Assembly: GCA_025093985.1 (NCBI GenBank)
Contig: JACAAK010000003.1
Location: 3,038,001 to 3,102,000 of the forward strand
Length of the DNA: 64,000 bases
Source: Calvatia gigantea
Taxonomy: Eukaryota; Basidiomycota; Agaricomycetes; Agaricales; Lycoperdaceae
Direction of reading: 5' to 3'
In this document: one piece after another, positions 44,859 through 57,343 of the stretch
Layout: each line of letters starts with the position of its first letter
How positions within the stretch are numbered: position 1 is the first letter of the stretch
The notes under the pieces: generated by a model
Seen by the model: the letters and a program-made list of their open reading frames with translations, nothing else
The model's database searches: none
Told to the model about the DNA's origin: nothing
Program-made: the position numbers and the translations under genes

Positions 44859-46906
44859 ATGCCTCGGCCAGAGCCCTTCAATAACCTCTCTTCTGCTGTT
44901 TACACTAATAATCTCGATCAACAAGTTTTGACACCAAGAACTCCTCGCTCTCATTTCGAGGACCATCGACCACTGCAAGATCAGTATGATGACGGCCACC
45001 GCGACACTGAGAACCAGACCGTCCCACTACTCTCGGGCAGCGACGGCCACAACAGTGACAGTCACCCCCAACCCAAGGGTACTCCTAAGTCTCACCGACT
45101 TCGTTCCATACCGGGTTTCATGGATATCCCTCTGATATTGGGGTCATTATTCGCGTGCTTCCTGCTTGGCCTGATCGTGTTTTCTTACAAGAATCCCGGG
45201 CAGTTGCAGGAATATATGGGTGCAAAGGCGCCGGCTGAATCACCCATTGCAGACGAGGCGATATACACACCTCCGCCAATTTCACCTCCAGAAGTACCGC
45301 TGCATCCGTCAGAGTATGTCGCCCGGTGCAGGGAGATGAACAAAGGGTTCATGTCTCACGGAGATTACTGGGACAAACCTCAGATGGATATGGGTTCGAA
45401 CCACGACGCAGAAGAGGAAGTGGTCGGTGACTCGTACAATTTGCCTGAGGGTGGGCGAACGGCTGTCTGCTCAAAGACCATAACCTACTTGCTGGACGGA
45501 GAGGTCGGTCTGCTGGCGGATCTGGCGCTGATTGCCCAAGCTGCTGCTCTGGCTCGTGAGGTGTATAAAGCTTTCCTTTCGTTCAATGAATTCGACGCTA
45601 ACCATGTTCGTAGAGAAACAGGACGTTTATCATTGATGACACGTACTGGAACCGTGGAAGGTGAGCGATTTTCGCCTGATCCAAAGGCTTGTAGTCTCCT
45701 GAGCAATGACACTTAGATGGACGGATCACTTTGAGAGCCATCTTCCTCTAGAACCTGGACCAGAGCCTGGCTGTCGTGCCCCTCATCCGAAACGTATGCC
45801 CGATATCACTTCATACGATAACTCCATGTTCAACAAATCTGGCTTACAGAATTGGCTGCTTGTCCTCGTACCGCAAGGTAATTGACTCCTATTTCCCCAA
45901 GGCGTCAGTACCCAATACTCATTCGTCATGATAGGCATTGGGTAACTTAGGCTATTGTAATCCCAAAAAAGCATACCTGATCTTCCCCAAATATAGGTTA
46001 TTACAGCACATACAGCGAAATATCACTTCGGACACGCATTCTCTGACCACTATGAGAATCCGTAAGTGGAGCTACCACCTCCACTCGTGCATTGCGCAAC
46101 TCAACCACCTACACGTCAGCTACGCCCATAACCTGAACCGCCTTCGACCCATTTACAACGCTGCACGTGAATCCTTTGTCTCTACTATGCGACCTAACAC
46201 CGAACTCGGCGCCCTTATCCGCTCCGCGCGCTATGAGCTCGAAAAATCCATCTCCCCGAAAGACCCTTCGCCCAACCTTACCTACCTCGCCGTCCACGTC
46301 AGACGCGGAGATCGCAAGCTCAAGCTTGCTTCCTTGGGCCATCCATACATTCCAATATCAGAATATACCACAGCTATCGAAAGCACACATCGTCGACTTT
46401 CAAATGTTATCGACGACTCCGTAATTTTCCTCGCCTCAGATTCTCCTACGGCAGAACAAGAATTTTCAGATGCTTACAACAGGCAGTATTTCTCTCTTCG
46501 ACAGAGTCAGAATCCTAGCCTTCAGGAGCTCGCGAGTTCCCAGGATTATGACCAGAAGACGTTTAATGCCCTGGGTGAGGAAGAGAGGATCAGGTTGACG
46601 AAGGGCATGGTTGTGGACTTTGCGTTGTTGAGCGGAGCTTGGGCCTGGAAAGGTGATCCGGTCCCGGGGGCGGGTATATGTACAATCAGGTAAAGCTCAG
46701 CCACGCATATGTTTGGTGTAGCTTTGTATCGAGACTGATTTTTCAGCTCAAATGTATGCAAGATGATAGCTGTTGGACTAGGCTGGGAGAAGGCGTTCGG
46801 CGAGGTGGGTGAGATGGGATATCTTGACGAAAAACGCAAAGGCTGGGTGGAACTCGAAGAGAAAGGCAGAGTTGTGCCTGTCTGGACCGCTTTTCAATTC
46901 TTCTAG
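44859..46906 (+). CDS. type II membrane protein with fucosyltransferase-like HxRRGD motif
   Basis: Eight exons (44859-45560, 45614-45660, 45717-45793, 45850-45877, 45935-45941, 45997-46061, 46120-46689, 46747-46906) total 1656 nt (551 residues). A cytosolic tail of about 90 residues precedes one membrane anchor (MDIPLILGSLFACFLLGLIV), as in Golgi glycosyltransferases. The luminal part has ALAREKNRT-like ALARERNRTFIIDDTYWNRG, GCRAPHPKQLAACPRTARHW, VITAHTAKYHFGHAFSDHY, and YLAVHVRRGDRKL followed by VIFLASDSPTAEQEF. The HxRRxD motif and the following SD are seen in GT23-type and protein O-fucosyltransferases. Assignment to that superfamily is an inference; the donor and acceptor are unknown. Exon 5 is only 7 nt and is needed to form TARHWVITAH. 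Confidence 0.8.
45935..45941 (+). other. 7-nt microexon of the glycosyltransferase-like gene
   Basis: Exon GCATTGG lies between GT-AG introns 45878-45934 and 45942-45996. With it the eight exons sum to a multiple of three with no stop, and encode TARHWVITAH. Confidence 0.75.
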
Positions 46907-47394
46907 CCCGCAATGTGCAACAGTTGTCGCAACTTACTGTTTTAGACCCTTAGCCTTATTTCAGATGCTCGTTATTTTATTCATAATATCAGGTTTCTGC
47001 ACTCAGTCATGTCCGGACGACCATGGACCCTCTGCGAACAAAGTTCGATCAGAACCTTGGGTGGCAGTCGAACGTCTATTTATCTCTAGAGCGTAGGGTG
47101 AAACTGATGGTCAAAGATAAGAACGTCGGAAGATGGCGCACCGAGATACGGGGTATAACGTACTGCAGAAGCGAGATGGCAGGATTGATAGTGGTGCTTA
47201 ATTGGGCGTCATGGTTATTTTTACTAGAGTAGGAGGGAGTCTGTCCCTTGAATATGTTGGGTTCCGCGAGCGCTCTCCTGGGCGTCGCCTTTCGTAACAA
47301 CTATTGGGATTCTTTCTATGAACGATAGGCTATTTGAGTGTCGGATCCCTAACTTCTACATCTCCCGGTGCTATCAACTTGATCAAATCTCCCT
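46907..47394. other. convergent intergenic region
   Basis: 488 bp between the 3' ends of the glycosyltransferase-like gene and CCT7. No gene recognised. Confidence 0.5.
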
Positions 47395-49327
47395 TCACCG
47401 ACGAGGCATACCCCTTCCACGTCCCCTCAAGGCCCTTTGCGCTGTTCCGGGTGGAGCTTTTGGCCCGGTGTTCTGCTAGGTGGGGGTGAGCCTTGCGCGA
47501 AACTTTGAAAACGGTGGTAGACTTACCCCTTCACTCTGAGGGTTGCGTACCGTCTCATCAACGCTGAGAATCAGGCACGCGGCCTCTGTTGCACTGCTGA
47601 TGGCGTTACTTTTGACAAGACTCGGCTCCCAAACAAAGGTTTCGTAATTGTCCCGAATGCCAGAGGTACCATCAACGTCTACTCCATACCATTTCTCACC
47701 GTTCGCATGCTTCATTCGGAGTTTGTTGAGAACATCTGTAGAATCCAAACCAGCGTTGTCGCAAATTTGACGGGGGATGATTTCAAGTGCTTTGGCAAAG
47801 GCAGCCATGACAAGTTGTTGTTTGCCGGGAATGGAATAGGCGTGATCTCGAATGAAAGCCGAGAGTTCCATCTGTGACTTCGTCAAGGCTAGTCTCAGTG
47901 ATAAGGTCAAAGCACTCACCTCGATAGCGCCACCACCGGCGACAATTTCTCCGGTACGGACGGCGCGTTTAACAACCATGAGCGCATCGTGCAAACTGCG
48001 CTCCACCTCCTCTATGAATTGCTCAGCCCCACCGCGGAGTATAAGCGTGCAGGTCTTTGCTTTGGGGCAATCTTCAAAGATATTGTAGCGTTCTCCGCCG
48101 ATTTGTCTCTCCTCAAATAGGCCACACGTCCCAAGGTGTTCAGGCTTAATATCGGAGCAGGTGGATTGAACAACACCACCAACTGCCTGGACGACCCTTC
48201 GCAGATCAGCTGCGGCGACCCGACCGGCACAGAAGATATCTCTGTCCGCGAACCATTGGGTGGCGAGATCGCCGATAGGCAGTTTGCTGAGTACAACCTT
48301 GGCGCCTGTATTTTCAATGGCTTGTAGTTTGCGATAGATAATTTCCCACTCTGCGTCTACAATGGCCTGGTAATCAGCAACTGCATCAACTCGTACTTCG
48401 GCATTGTCCTTTTCCGCCTTGAGCTCAAGCTCGACATTAAGGCAAAGGATGAGGGGGTCGTGGAATTGTTTGGGTTGTTGTTCAGCTCCGGCATAGGTAA
48501 AAGTTTTTTTGAAAGCAACACCCTTGACCAGGAGTGAGTCTTGCATGCCGCCTCCAGCAATCTTTTTGACGCCAATCAATGAATCATCAAGATCGTCCTG
48601 GTCAAGGCATTCGATAGCGTCGACCACCATTTTTGAGAAGAAGGGCTTTTCCGAATGGATAAGTTTTGAAGACATTGACGTTGCTGCACACTTGAGCAGG
48701 AGTGAACGGAAACGCCTACGAATGTGAGCCGGACATTATAGTTGATCTATGAATCAACACCCACTCAGGATTTGACTTATCAACGGATATTTGCAATTCC
48801 TTGATGCGGTCCAAAGCCTGGCAAAGTCATGAGGCAAAAATAAATGGAATTCTCAGGTCTGGACCTACTAGTTGGCATGCTTTCTGGAAACCTTTGATTA
48901 TAACGTGTGGACTCAAACCCTCTTCAATGTAAGCTCGGATCTCTTTGAGTAATTGCGCAGCGAGTAGAACGACACTTGTTGTCCCATCTCCAACCTCAGC
49001 ATCTTGGGCCCTGGCGATATCCACTAACGTCCTCGCTGCGGGGTGCACGATATCCAGTAGTTTGAGGATTGTGGCACCATCGTTCGTGATCTGTGCTTCT
49101 CCACGTTCGTTTACGATGAGTTTGTCCATACCTCTTGGACCCAAGGTGCTGGAAAGAGTTTCTGCAATGGCAAGACATGCTGATATGTTTGACAGAAGTT
49201 GGGGTTTTCCTTGGGAGGTGTCAGTTCCCTCTCGCAAGAGGACGACGGTTGGTTGCTGGAATAAATGTGAGTCAAATGTATACTGTTTGGGACAGGAAGG
49301 TCTAACCATGGGTAATGCGCGCTGCAT
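47395..49327 (-). CDS. CCT7: chaperonin-containing TCP-1 subunit eta
   Basis: Subunit of the cytosolic TRiC/CCT chaperonin that folds actin and tubulin. Six exons (49307-49327, 48869-49255, 48765-48817, 47920-48715, 47527-47877, 47395-47475) total 1689 nt, 562 residues, the family length. The start MQRALPM is joined by an intron to [46 protein letters not shown] and [15 protein letters not shown] are the ATP-binding motifs. The CCT eta-specific [20 protein letters not shown] and the apical-domain stretch follow. [23 protein letters not shown] and the Arg/Gly-rich end [11 protein letters not shown] are also present. No defect seen. Confidence 0.97.
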
Positions 49328-49492
49328 TGTGGGTCGAGGGGGGTGGAGTGTAGATTTGGAAGAAGAGATTGGGGATCTTTCCATTAATATTTGGCGTTGT
49401 TTACGCAATGTGCTCGACGCGTCCCAAATTAGTTGCCATATACTAACATCCTTCTTCGCGTCTTTCTCGCGTCACTCGGAAACGTTCTTAAC

Positions 49493-52400
49493 ATGTCTGA
49501 CGCGAAAATGACTGGCTCTTCACCTCCGGATTTATTCTTTGCTGGCTCCGACGAAGAAGAGGAAATTATCCCGTCGTCTATCAATAAAGGTAGTTCGCAT
49601 GAGTCAGAGCCGGTCCTACCATCAGACCCGCCGACGCCAACAAAATCCTCAGTTACTCCCCCTCTCTTCCTTGTTGCCAGCGATGAAGACTGAAACAGAA
49701 GAGGCTCATTTATCTTCGTTTCCGAATGCTGTTCACAAACCTCTTGTCATCGATGATGATGACGTCGAAGAAGCTTTTCCTGTTACCCTCACCCCTCTTC
49801 CCCAAGAATCTGTGTCTTGTAATATAGCGGGAGGCAACCTCGGAGAGCCACCACAAAAACGGCGACGGTTGTCTCCGGACTCTCAATCTCCTCCATTTCC
49901 CCCAACTTATCTGGGGGACGTCGTCGTCGAAAACGCCTGGAGTACCGTTTCTGGAAAGGGCTATGTCAAACCAGGAGAATCTGTCATAATACGGAGAGAT
50001 GGGCCGGATGACGGGCCTTCCAGTTCCAATTCTCGGGGAGGTAAAAATTCGGACAAGACCAAGAAAATTGGTGGCAGGAAACAGATTTCCATCACGAGCA
50101 TGCTGAAACCCCAAACCGCCAAACCTGCAAGGAGGAAAGTTGACACTGTTGTCCGAATTGTCAATCAGAGAGGATTTGGTATGACGGTCCATTTGCCCCG
50201 TAGTTCGGAGAAAGTTCGAACAATCTTTTTTTTCTCCAGATTTTGCTCGATTGCCAACGGAAGTAGCTGCTTGGATGTCGAAGCTCTTGGATTTAGGTGC
50301 GGTTTGTTGTACTTTCCTCTCACAGATTTTGATTTTTGCCCAGGCTTGATTGAAGTTCGCGGTACAATGACCGATTGTCCCGAGAGGCTATCGACGGGTC
50401 TGGGGTTAATGGTGACATTGCACATTTATATCCTCTACGAGGCTTTCAAGCCCTTGCGTCTGTCGGACAAGGAGGAGAATAGTGGTTTTGCCTTTAACGA
50501 AGGACATGAGACCCAGGAAGAGAGGTTCGTCCTGTTTTCACGTTTTCTGGCTTTACTGACACCAGGTCTAGTTACCTACGCGAGAGGAAGGCCGCTATTC
50601 TGAGGTTGTTTGACGTTACCGGGCTCCGGCCACGAGCCGGGGGGAGGACCAAGGCAAAAGGATACAATCAGAAATACGAGGACGCTATAGATGGTCTTGC
50701 GAAACGTAAGGTCGGGAAAACCAAGAAGGAGGTTGTGGGTGATGGGGAAGAAATTGAAGTTGACGCAACAGAGGAGCTCTCGAACAACGATCTGAATCTC
50801 ATTTATCAGAAGTGAGTGGCTGTTAACGTCAAACCTCATTCATTTATCTCGTTCCTAGGGCTCAGCGAGGGGACAACATGATGCCGATGATGGAACCTGC
50901 TGAGAGTTTTAATTTGACCCTGCGAGGCTACCAAAAACAAGCACTCGGGTACGTCATTCAATCTCGGTTAACTAACAACTCATAATTGGACGATAGATGG
51001 ATGTTTTCTATTGAACATGGAGAAGATGATAGTCATAGGACTACGTCCATGCACCCCTTATGGAGCCAGTATGTCATCCTTCCGCTCCAACTGTTAGTCT
51101 CTAATGTCTTCAGATATATATTTCCCCTAAAGCCCAACTACAATTTAGACAGCATCGATTTGACTGACGATGAAAAATTATTCTACTTCAACCCATATTC
51201 TGGAGAACTCAGTTTGACTATTCCAAAACTCGGACGAAGGTGTCGTGGCGGGGTTTTAGCGTGAGCGAAACGTTCTTGATAGCACGATTGGAACTGATTT
51301 ACTTCTTTAGCGACGGTACTGTGTATTTCTTTCTTTATTATGTACATCGCTAAAGGGATAATTGTGTCGCTTCTCGCAGAGAGTAAGTTGGATACTCCGT
51401 GACGAGGTCCATTTTCTCAAGTGTGTTCTAGTGGGCATGGGCAAGACAATAATGATATCTGCCTTGATACAGTCAAGCCAACTATTAAAGGAAGAACTAG
51501 AGCAAGACGAACCGGAACCAGTACAAACCAGGACACGACAATTACGTATTGATAAGGCTTTCAGACCAAATCTTCGTCAATCTCGCACAAACTCTCTTCC
51601 GTCAGCAACCCTGATCGTAGCACCAACCTCGCTGCTAGGCCAGTGGGCAGAAGAAATACAGAGATCGAGCAAACCTGGAACCTTGGAAGTTATTGTCTGG
51701 CATGGACAAAATCGTCTCGACTTAGACGCTATTGTTGGAGGTGGAAATAAGGATGACACGACGCCCAAGGTCATTATCACATCCTATGGGATCCTTGCCT
51801 CCGAACATACCAAGTCATACAAATCCCCTATCTTTGACAGTGAGCATATGCATATGTGAAATTTTCTCATTTTTCTACGTGCTGATGAATCTTAGCCCAC
51901 TGGCTACGCATAGTTTTGGACGAGGCTCATGCGTGTAAGTCTCGGACGAGCAAAACCGCCAAGGCTATCTATGATTTGCAAGGAAGGTGGCGATGGGCGG
52001 TCACTGGCACACCAATTGTTAATAAGTTGGAGGATCTCCACTCGCTATTGTACGTTTTTATATCTGCCCACTTTATGATGCTGATGTTTATATAGGAAAT
52101 TCCTGGATTACAAGCCTTGGTCTGAATATGCATATTTCCGCTCGTGAGTCAATCGTTGTTGGTTCAATTCTTGAGGTTGCGAACCTATCTAGGTTCATCA
52201 CCTTGCCTTTTCTTGCCCGCGACCCGAAAGCGATTGAGATCGTTCAGGTCATTCTCGAGAACATTCTCCTGCGAAGAGAAAAGAACATGCTTGATATTGA
52301 TGGCAAGAGAATTGTGGAATTGCCACCGAAGGAGGTCAGTTTCACCTTGTTATTATGGCCATGAACTCATGGCTCCCAGGTATCGATTGAGTATCTCGAA

Positions 52401-53859
52401 TTTATGTCACTGGAAAGGAAGATCTATGATTCAATCTACCTGAAAGCAAAGCAAAATTTCGATCAACTGGAAGCCAAGGGCCTAGTTGGCAAAAACTATA
52501 CCCATATATTGGCTATGCTTATGAAGTTAGCAGATGATTTGTTCGCAGCCAAGAACTTCTCTAATGGTTTTATAGACTACGCCGTGCCGTTTTACACCCA
52601 AGTTTAGTACTGGAACAAGAAGGTTCAAGCCCAGGATTGTCACGGACTCGGACACTCGACGTCGATGACCTCGTCAAGAGGTTCACCGCAGACGCAGATA
52701 GTGGCGATGGCTCTAGTGCCGCTTTCGCTGAAGGTATTCTGGCAAATCTAACAGAGGACGAAGCGATGGAGTGTCCAATATGTTTTGATGTTATGGAGAC
52801 TCCAACTATCATTCCTGGATGTGCTCATCAATCGTGAGCCCCTCTTAGCACTCGATGGGCTAGTGCCGATTTTGAACCAACATAGGTGTAAGGACTGTAT
52901 CCTGACTCACATTGCCACATGTGAAGAAAAAGGGCAACAACCCAATTGTTTTGCCTGCGGACGTGGCCCTATCAAGGCAAACGAGCTTCTCGAGGTTGTT
53001 CGGAAGGAACCCACCAGCTCCCAACCCTCTGCGGCTGTAGTTTTGCGACGAAACAATTTCCAGTCTTCAACGAAGCTGGACGCACTCTTAAGGCACCTGC
53101 GTGAGTTTGCCTTTATCCAAAATATCACGGGTAGTGATCTGATGTGAACAAACAAGGTCGGCTGAAAAAGGAAGACCCGAGGTTCCGCGCTGTTGTGTTC
53201 TCTCAATTCACCAGTTTTTTGGACCTTATTCAGGCGGTCTTACAACGCGAAAAGTACGATTATTACCGGTTTGATGGTACTATGGACGTGAAAAAGAAGA
53301 GCGCCACCATTTCAGCGTTCAAGGCGCCCTCAGAACAGCCGAAAGTGTTGATCATCAGTTTGAAGGCAGGAGGCGTTGGACTGAATGTAAGTACGTTCAC
53401 ACCCACCGTTAGACACTACTCGGAAACGTGCTTCAGTTAACAACGGCAAATCATGTATTCATGGTGGGTCTCAAAAGGTTTATAACATCTAATGGTGCTA
53501 ACTCAGGTTCGAGATGGATTGTTGGTGGAATGCTGCCACGGAGAATCAGGGTTTGTACCCTACGTCTCGACCATGCGGATGGTTCGCTCACGGCTGAATA
53601 GCGATCGATCGCGTTCACAGAATTGGTCAAGAGAAGACCGTTCACGTGACACGCTTTATTGTAAGCCCACCCATTAATTTCAGCAAATGGCCCCAGCTCA
53701 TGAATGTAGGTGTCGAATACTATTGAAGATAGGATCCTGAAAATTCAAGAAAGGAAGATGGCCATCATTACCGAAGCTTTCCGTGGAAGTGGGAAGGATG
53801 CACGTTCTGATCCTCAAAGTATTGAGAATTTGAAAATCATGTTTGGAGAGGACAATTAA
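49493..53859 (+). CDS. RAD5: DNA repair helicase/ubiquitin ligase RAD5
   Basis: SWI/SNF translocase and E3 ligase that polyubiquitylates PCNA in error-free damage tolerance. The acidic N-terminus [20 protein letters not shown] precedes the HIRAN domain ([19 protein letters not shown], then [17 protein letters not shown]). The helicase has Walker [57 protein letters not shown] and LLRREKNM. An inserted RING ([30 protein letters not shown]) follows. Then come the C-terminal motifs [53 protein letters not shown] and [16 protein letters not shown]. Walker A is built from a 5-nt and a 3-nt exon (51311-51315, 51380-51382), the only path giving ADEMGMGKT. Confidence 0.95.
51311..51382 (+). other. 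consecutive 5-nt and 3-nt microexons at the RAD5 Walker A motif
   Basis: Exons CGACG (51311-51315) and AGA (51380-51382) lie between introns 51261-51310, 51316-51379 and 51383-51431, all GT-AG. The codons run GCC GAC GAG ATG GGC ATG GGC AAG, the expected Walker A entry A-D-E-M-G-M-G-K. Every other splice choice examined meets a stop or loses the motif. Confidence 0.7.
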
Positions 53860-54215
53860 TTTTTGGATGATTTGACTATGTTGTTGTTCGTCAGGACACG
53901 GGCTGGGTGTCTGTCTATGCTTCATTTACCTTTTTTACAATCATTTTTGAGATGTCAAGCCACTTTCAGAGATGTTATTTATGCACGTGACCATAAGACA
54001 GGTCGCGACCAGTCACTGGTGTCAAAAGTGGTATATCTAATTTCTGGCGCCAATGTCTTGCTAGGGCTTTTCGCGTTATCCGGGTGTAGAACGGCATTGT
54101 GGCGCAACACAAGCTATTGAGGGTTGCATGCCGACTGTCTGCATCTCGTTTATCTATTCCTCGACTGTGCAATCCCTGCACAAAACCTCCAGCCCTCCCA
54201 ACGCAAGACCCAAGT
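53860..54215. other. intergenic region, RAD5 / RNase H1
   Basis: 356 bp between tandem genes. No gene recognised. Confidence 0.5.
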
Positions 54216-55840
54216 ATGCCCAAGCAAAACTTCTACGCTGTTCGGAAAGGGAAAGAAGTTGGCGTTTTTCTCACATGGTCAGCCACTTGAAAACCACTTA
54301 AACTACCAAAGATTTCTGGCTTGCTGATGTTCTCCAGGACTGAATGCGAAGAACGAGTTGCTGGGCATCCGGAAGCCTTGTTCAAGAAATTTTCAACGGC
54401 GGCTGAGGCTGAAGCTTTCGTGAGAGGCGAACCATCCACTACGGTAACACAAGGACCAAGGTCAACAGAAGATCAATCAGCAGGCCAGAAGCGAGCTAAT
54501 GTGGAGGTCGCGGGCGAAGATCAGTCGATCGTTGTGTACTCTGACGGAGCATGCAAAGGAAATGGACAGGGCAGGATCCGTAGCTGGAATTGGGGTGTAT
54601 TGGGGACCAGGAGACCCACGGTCAGTGCCCGCCTATTGGATTTCGCAGCAGGGAATTTACAGAAAACAGTAATATCGCAGAAAGATGCCCTGGAGACCAA
54701 ACCAATAATCGTGCTGAACTAATCGTGCGTTGTACTCCCTTCATGTGTTCGTATATGTACTCAGCGATATTTCGAAGGCAATCATCCGCGTTCTTGAAAC
54801 AGCACCCGTGAATGGTCAGAGACTTGTGATCAGGACAGACTCTCAGTATTCAATCAACTGTAAGGATACCTTTTTCGACAATTCAAAATGGCTAAATGTT
54901 ATCGTAGGCTTCGAACGGTGGTTGCGAAAATGGCGAGATAATGGTTTCCGAACGGTCGGTGGCGATCCAGTGAAAAATGTTGGAATCATTCGGTATTTAT
55001 CCGCCTTGTTGGATGAACGAGGGAAGGAGGGTCAGTCAGTCGTATTGCAGTACGTGCGGGGTCATAGCAGCAATCCTGGCAACGATGGCGCGGATGCACA
55101 GGCAAACATTGGCACCACGTTCCAGCCTCGGCCAGATCTGGACTGGGAATTTTTGGAAGCTCGGGTCAAGAGAACCATCGGTGCGCTCATTGACACAACG
55201 GTGCCGCCCCGAAAGCCAGCGGCCCCAAATGAAATCTCCAACGAGCGTCCGAGCAAGATTCCAAAAAGCTTGAATTCAACAAAATTAGCCGGATCAAATA
55301 CCCCGACCCCTATGGCCGATGTCGATGGATCACCAAGCGGGTCTCGAGCGCCTGGACCTGCTAGCAACATCGCCAGCACTACCACCTCATTCACCCTTCC
55401 GACCCCCCGCCAAGAACGTAAATCCCAAACCAACTATTTACCAGAGGCCCGTATACCAAGCGGTTGAGAACGTCCCCAATCCTCCAATCATTCCTGCAGC
55501 GCCCTCACTACCCATTGCAATCCAACCTCGTACTCCCCCTTTGGAGTCTACACCCCAGACCAGAAGCCTTCACAACCGATCCTCACCGTCACGAATCGCC
55601 CACGTCCGGTCTACATTAACACCAGAACCTCCGAAACTCGCAACCCCTCCGGAATCACCCCTCAAGGTTTCCAAAGTTCTCCCACCACTCGTTCCTGTCC
55701 CCGCCAATGACATTAATTTTGACGTGAGTCCTCCCCTTCTCCCCTCTAATAAAAAATTCTCCTATTCCACCCCCATCCAGGACTACAAGGACTGTCTATT
55801 AGAAGGTAATGACTGGGAGAATGAAATAAAAGATCTATGA
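54216..55840 (+). CDS. RNH1: ribonuclease H1 (apparent frameshift near 54570)
   Basis: Degrades the RNA strand of RNA-DNA hybrids in nucleus and mitochondria. The N-terminal hybrid-binding (viroplasmin-like) domain is MPKQNFYAVRKGKEVGVFLTW joined by an intron to TECEERVAGHPEALFKKF. The catalytic carboxylates are visible in VVYSDGACKGNG (Asp), NNRAELI (Glu), LVIRTDSQYSI (Asp) and GNDGADAQA (Asp). The frame breaks at GGG 54569-54571: ACKGNGQ is in one frame and GSVAGIGVYWGPGDP in the next, as if one G were extra. A second frame change near 55.2-55.3 kb can be explained by an intron (55201-55288). The Pro/Ser-rich C-terminal extension ends DYKDCLLEGNDWENEIKDL after another intron; this extension is unusual for RNase H1. 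Confidence 0.88.
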
Positions 55841-56028
55841 CCTCCCTGTGATAGCTTTCTTTTATTTACTAGTGTTTTCTTTTGTTTATAATGAAGGTTT
55901 TTGGTAGACAACCGAATGTGACTGACCATCTCCTCGACGAAGAACCCCTGAAAATTCTGGTTACGCGTTGGCAGTCTGAATCACACCTACTTAGCTTCTC
56001 CCACTTCTCTTTCAAGTTCCACTTAATT

Positions 56029-57343
56029 CATGGAGACAGAGCTCATCCGCGTCTGGCAACTCGTTTCGGAACTCAGCGAACAACTTGCACGCAACCACGA
56101 ACTCGCGACTTCTCTGAAGAACCAAGCAGTGGTGCTTAAGGTAAACATCCGAATACGCCTTTCTATGGTTTATACAATATCCCCAACAGAGTCAAGCGGA
56201 GCAAGAGTGCTCAAGCTTTTCTCTTCGACGGTTTAATGTCGACATATCCCAAGGTATATCTTTACCCGTGTACCTATCCTAGCTGATGCTAATCCAAAGC
56301 CACAGAGGAGTTTGACTCTGAACTCGAACGTTTCAATGCACAAATCATCATCGAGAATCAGACATTGCTGCAAGAGAACAAGCAACTAAGTTCCCTGTTG
56401 AAGGAATACGAATCAACTATGGAAACTATCATGACCAAGTTTCGGAATCATACCGTGAGCTCCCCAGTTAGTTTTCCTTACTTCTTATTCACGCGTTGGT
56501 TCATAGCTTGCTGCGCAGCAACATGAGTTAACCCTTGCGCGACACTACGAAACCCTTATTCAAACGCGCGAATCCCAGAGCATCGCAGCAGATGCGACAG
56601 CGAATACCAACATACTACAATCCCTGCACAGACTTTCACACCACTTGCGATCGCTACTGCGACTTATGGCAGGGGAAGAACCTGAATCTGAACCATCCTC
56701 GCCACCACCAGACTTCGCTCCTGATTCTACTTCGCTACGAGAGGAAGTTGAAGAGCTCCAGCAACTGATGCAGAAGCTGGAAGGACAGATTAATAGCGAA
56801 TTCGAAGAGAAGGGGAGACAAGACTGGGCACTTCAAAGAGAATGGGAGATTCAGAGACTGAAGGCGGAAAACGCTGTACTTAGAGAGGCTCTGGAAATCG
56901 ACGAGGAAAACATGAACGCACGGGGCCTCTCGGTCAACGCTGAACAAATCGATATTCACCGGACGATGGTTATTGCTAACTACCGAGCACAACCCGACAA
57001 TTCCTATTGGGCGGGAGTACCTCTCGAGCCCACTACCCACTTACAACGAGCGCCCGACGCGCAATTTTTAGCTCGGTTGGCCGTTCAGCAAGGTCAGCCA
57101 CAACAACCACCAGTCCCGCAACAATCACAACCAAAACGCACAGGAGGCGTATGGGGTGGCACCATTCCAGATCGGAGAGAGCGTAATAATGCAGCTGGTC
57201 GGCCGTTGACTGCCTTTGGAGGCCAAACTCCGAGCTCGTTGACATTGTGGTCATCACAGCCTTCCTCGCCAGCGCCACCTGTTGTTGAGCGATCATGGCA
57301 AGCACCGGGATCCAGCCTGGACTTGACATCAGGATTCTCGTAG
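56029..57343 (+). CDS. SIKE/FGFR1OP2-family coiled-coil protein (STRIPAK-associated)
   Basis: Homologous in pattern to SIKE1/FGFR1OP2, small coiled-coil partners of the STRIPAK phosphatase-kinase complex; the Sordaria counterpart is SCI1. After [20 protein letters not shown] the first coiled coil has [20 protein letters not shown], then [16 protein letters not shown], matching the family's QENRELW...ALELIMSKYR. A second coiled coil runs [20 protein letters not shown] to [19 protein letters not shown]. The C-terminal third is Gln/Pro-rich and disordered. At least three short introns lie near 56.14-56.52 kb. The match is by motif pattern, not by search. The window also carries a GCK-III kinase, a STRIPAK client class in other fungi. 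Confidence 0.75.
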
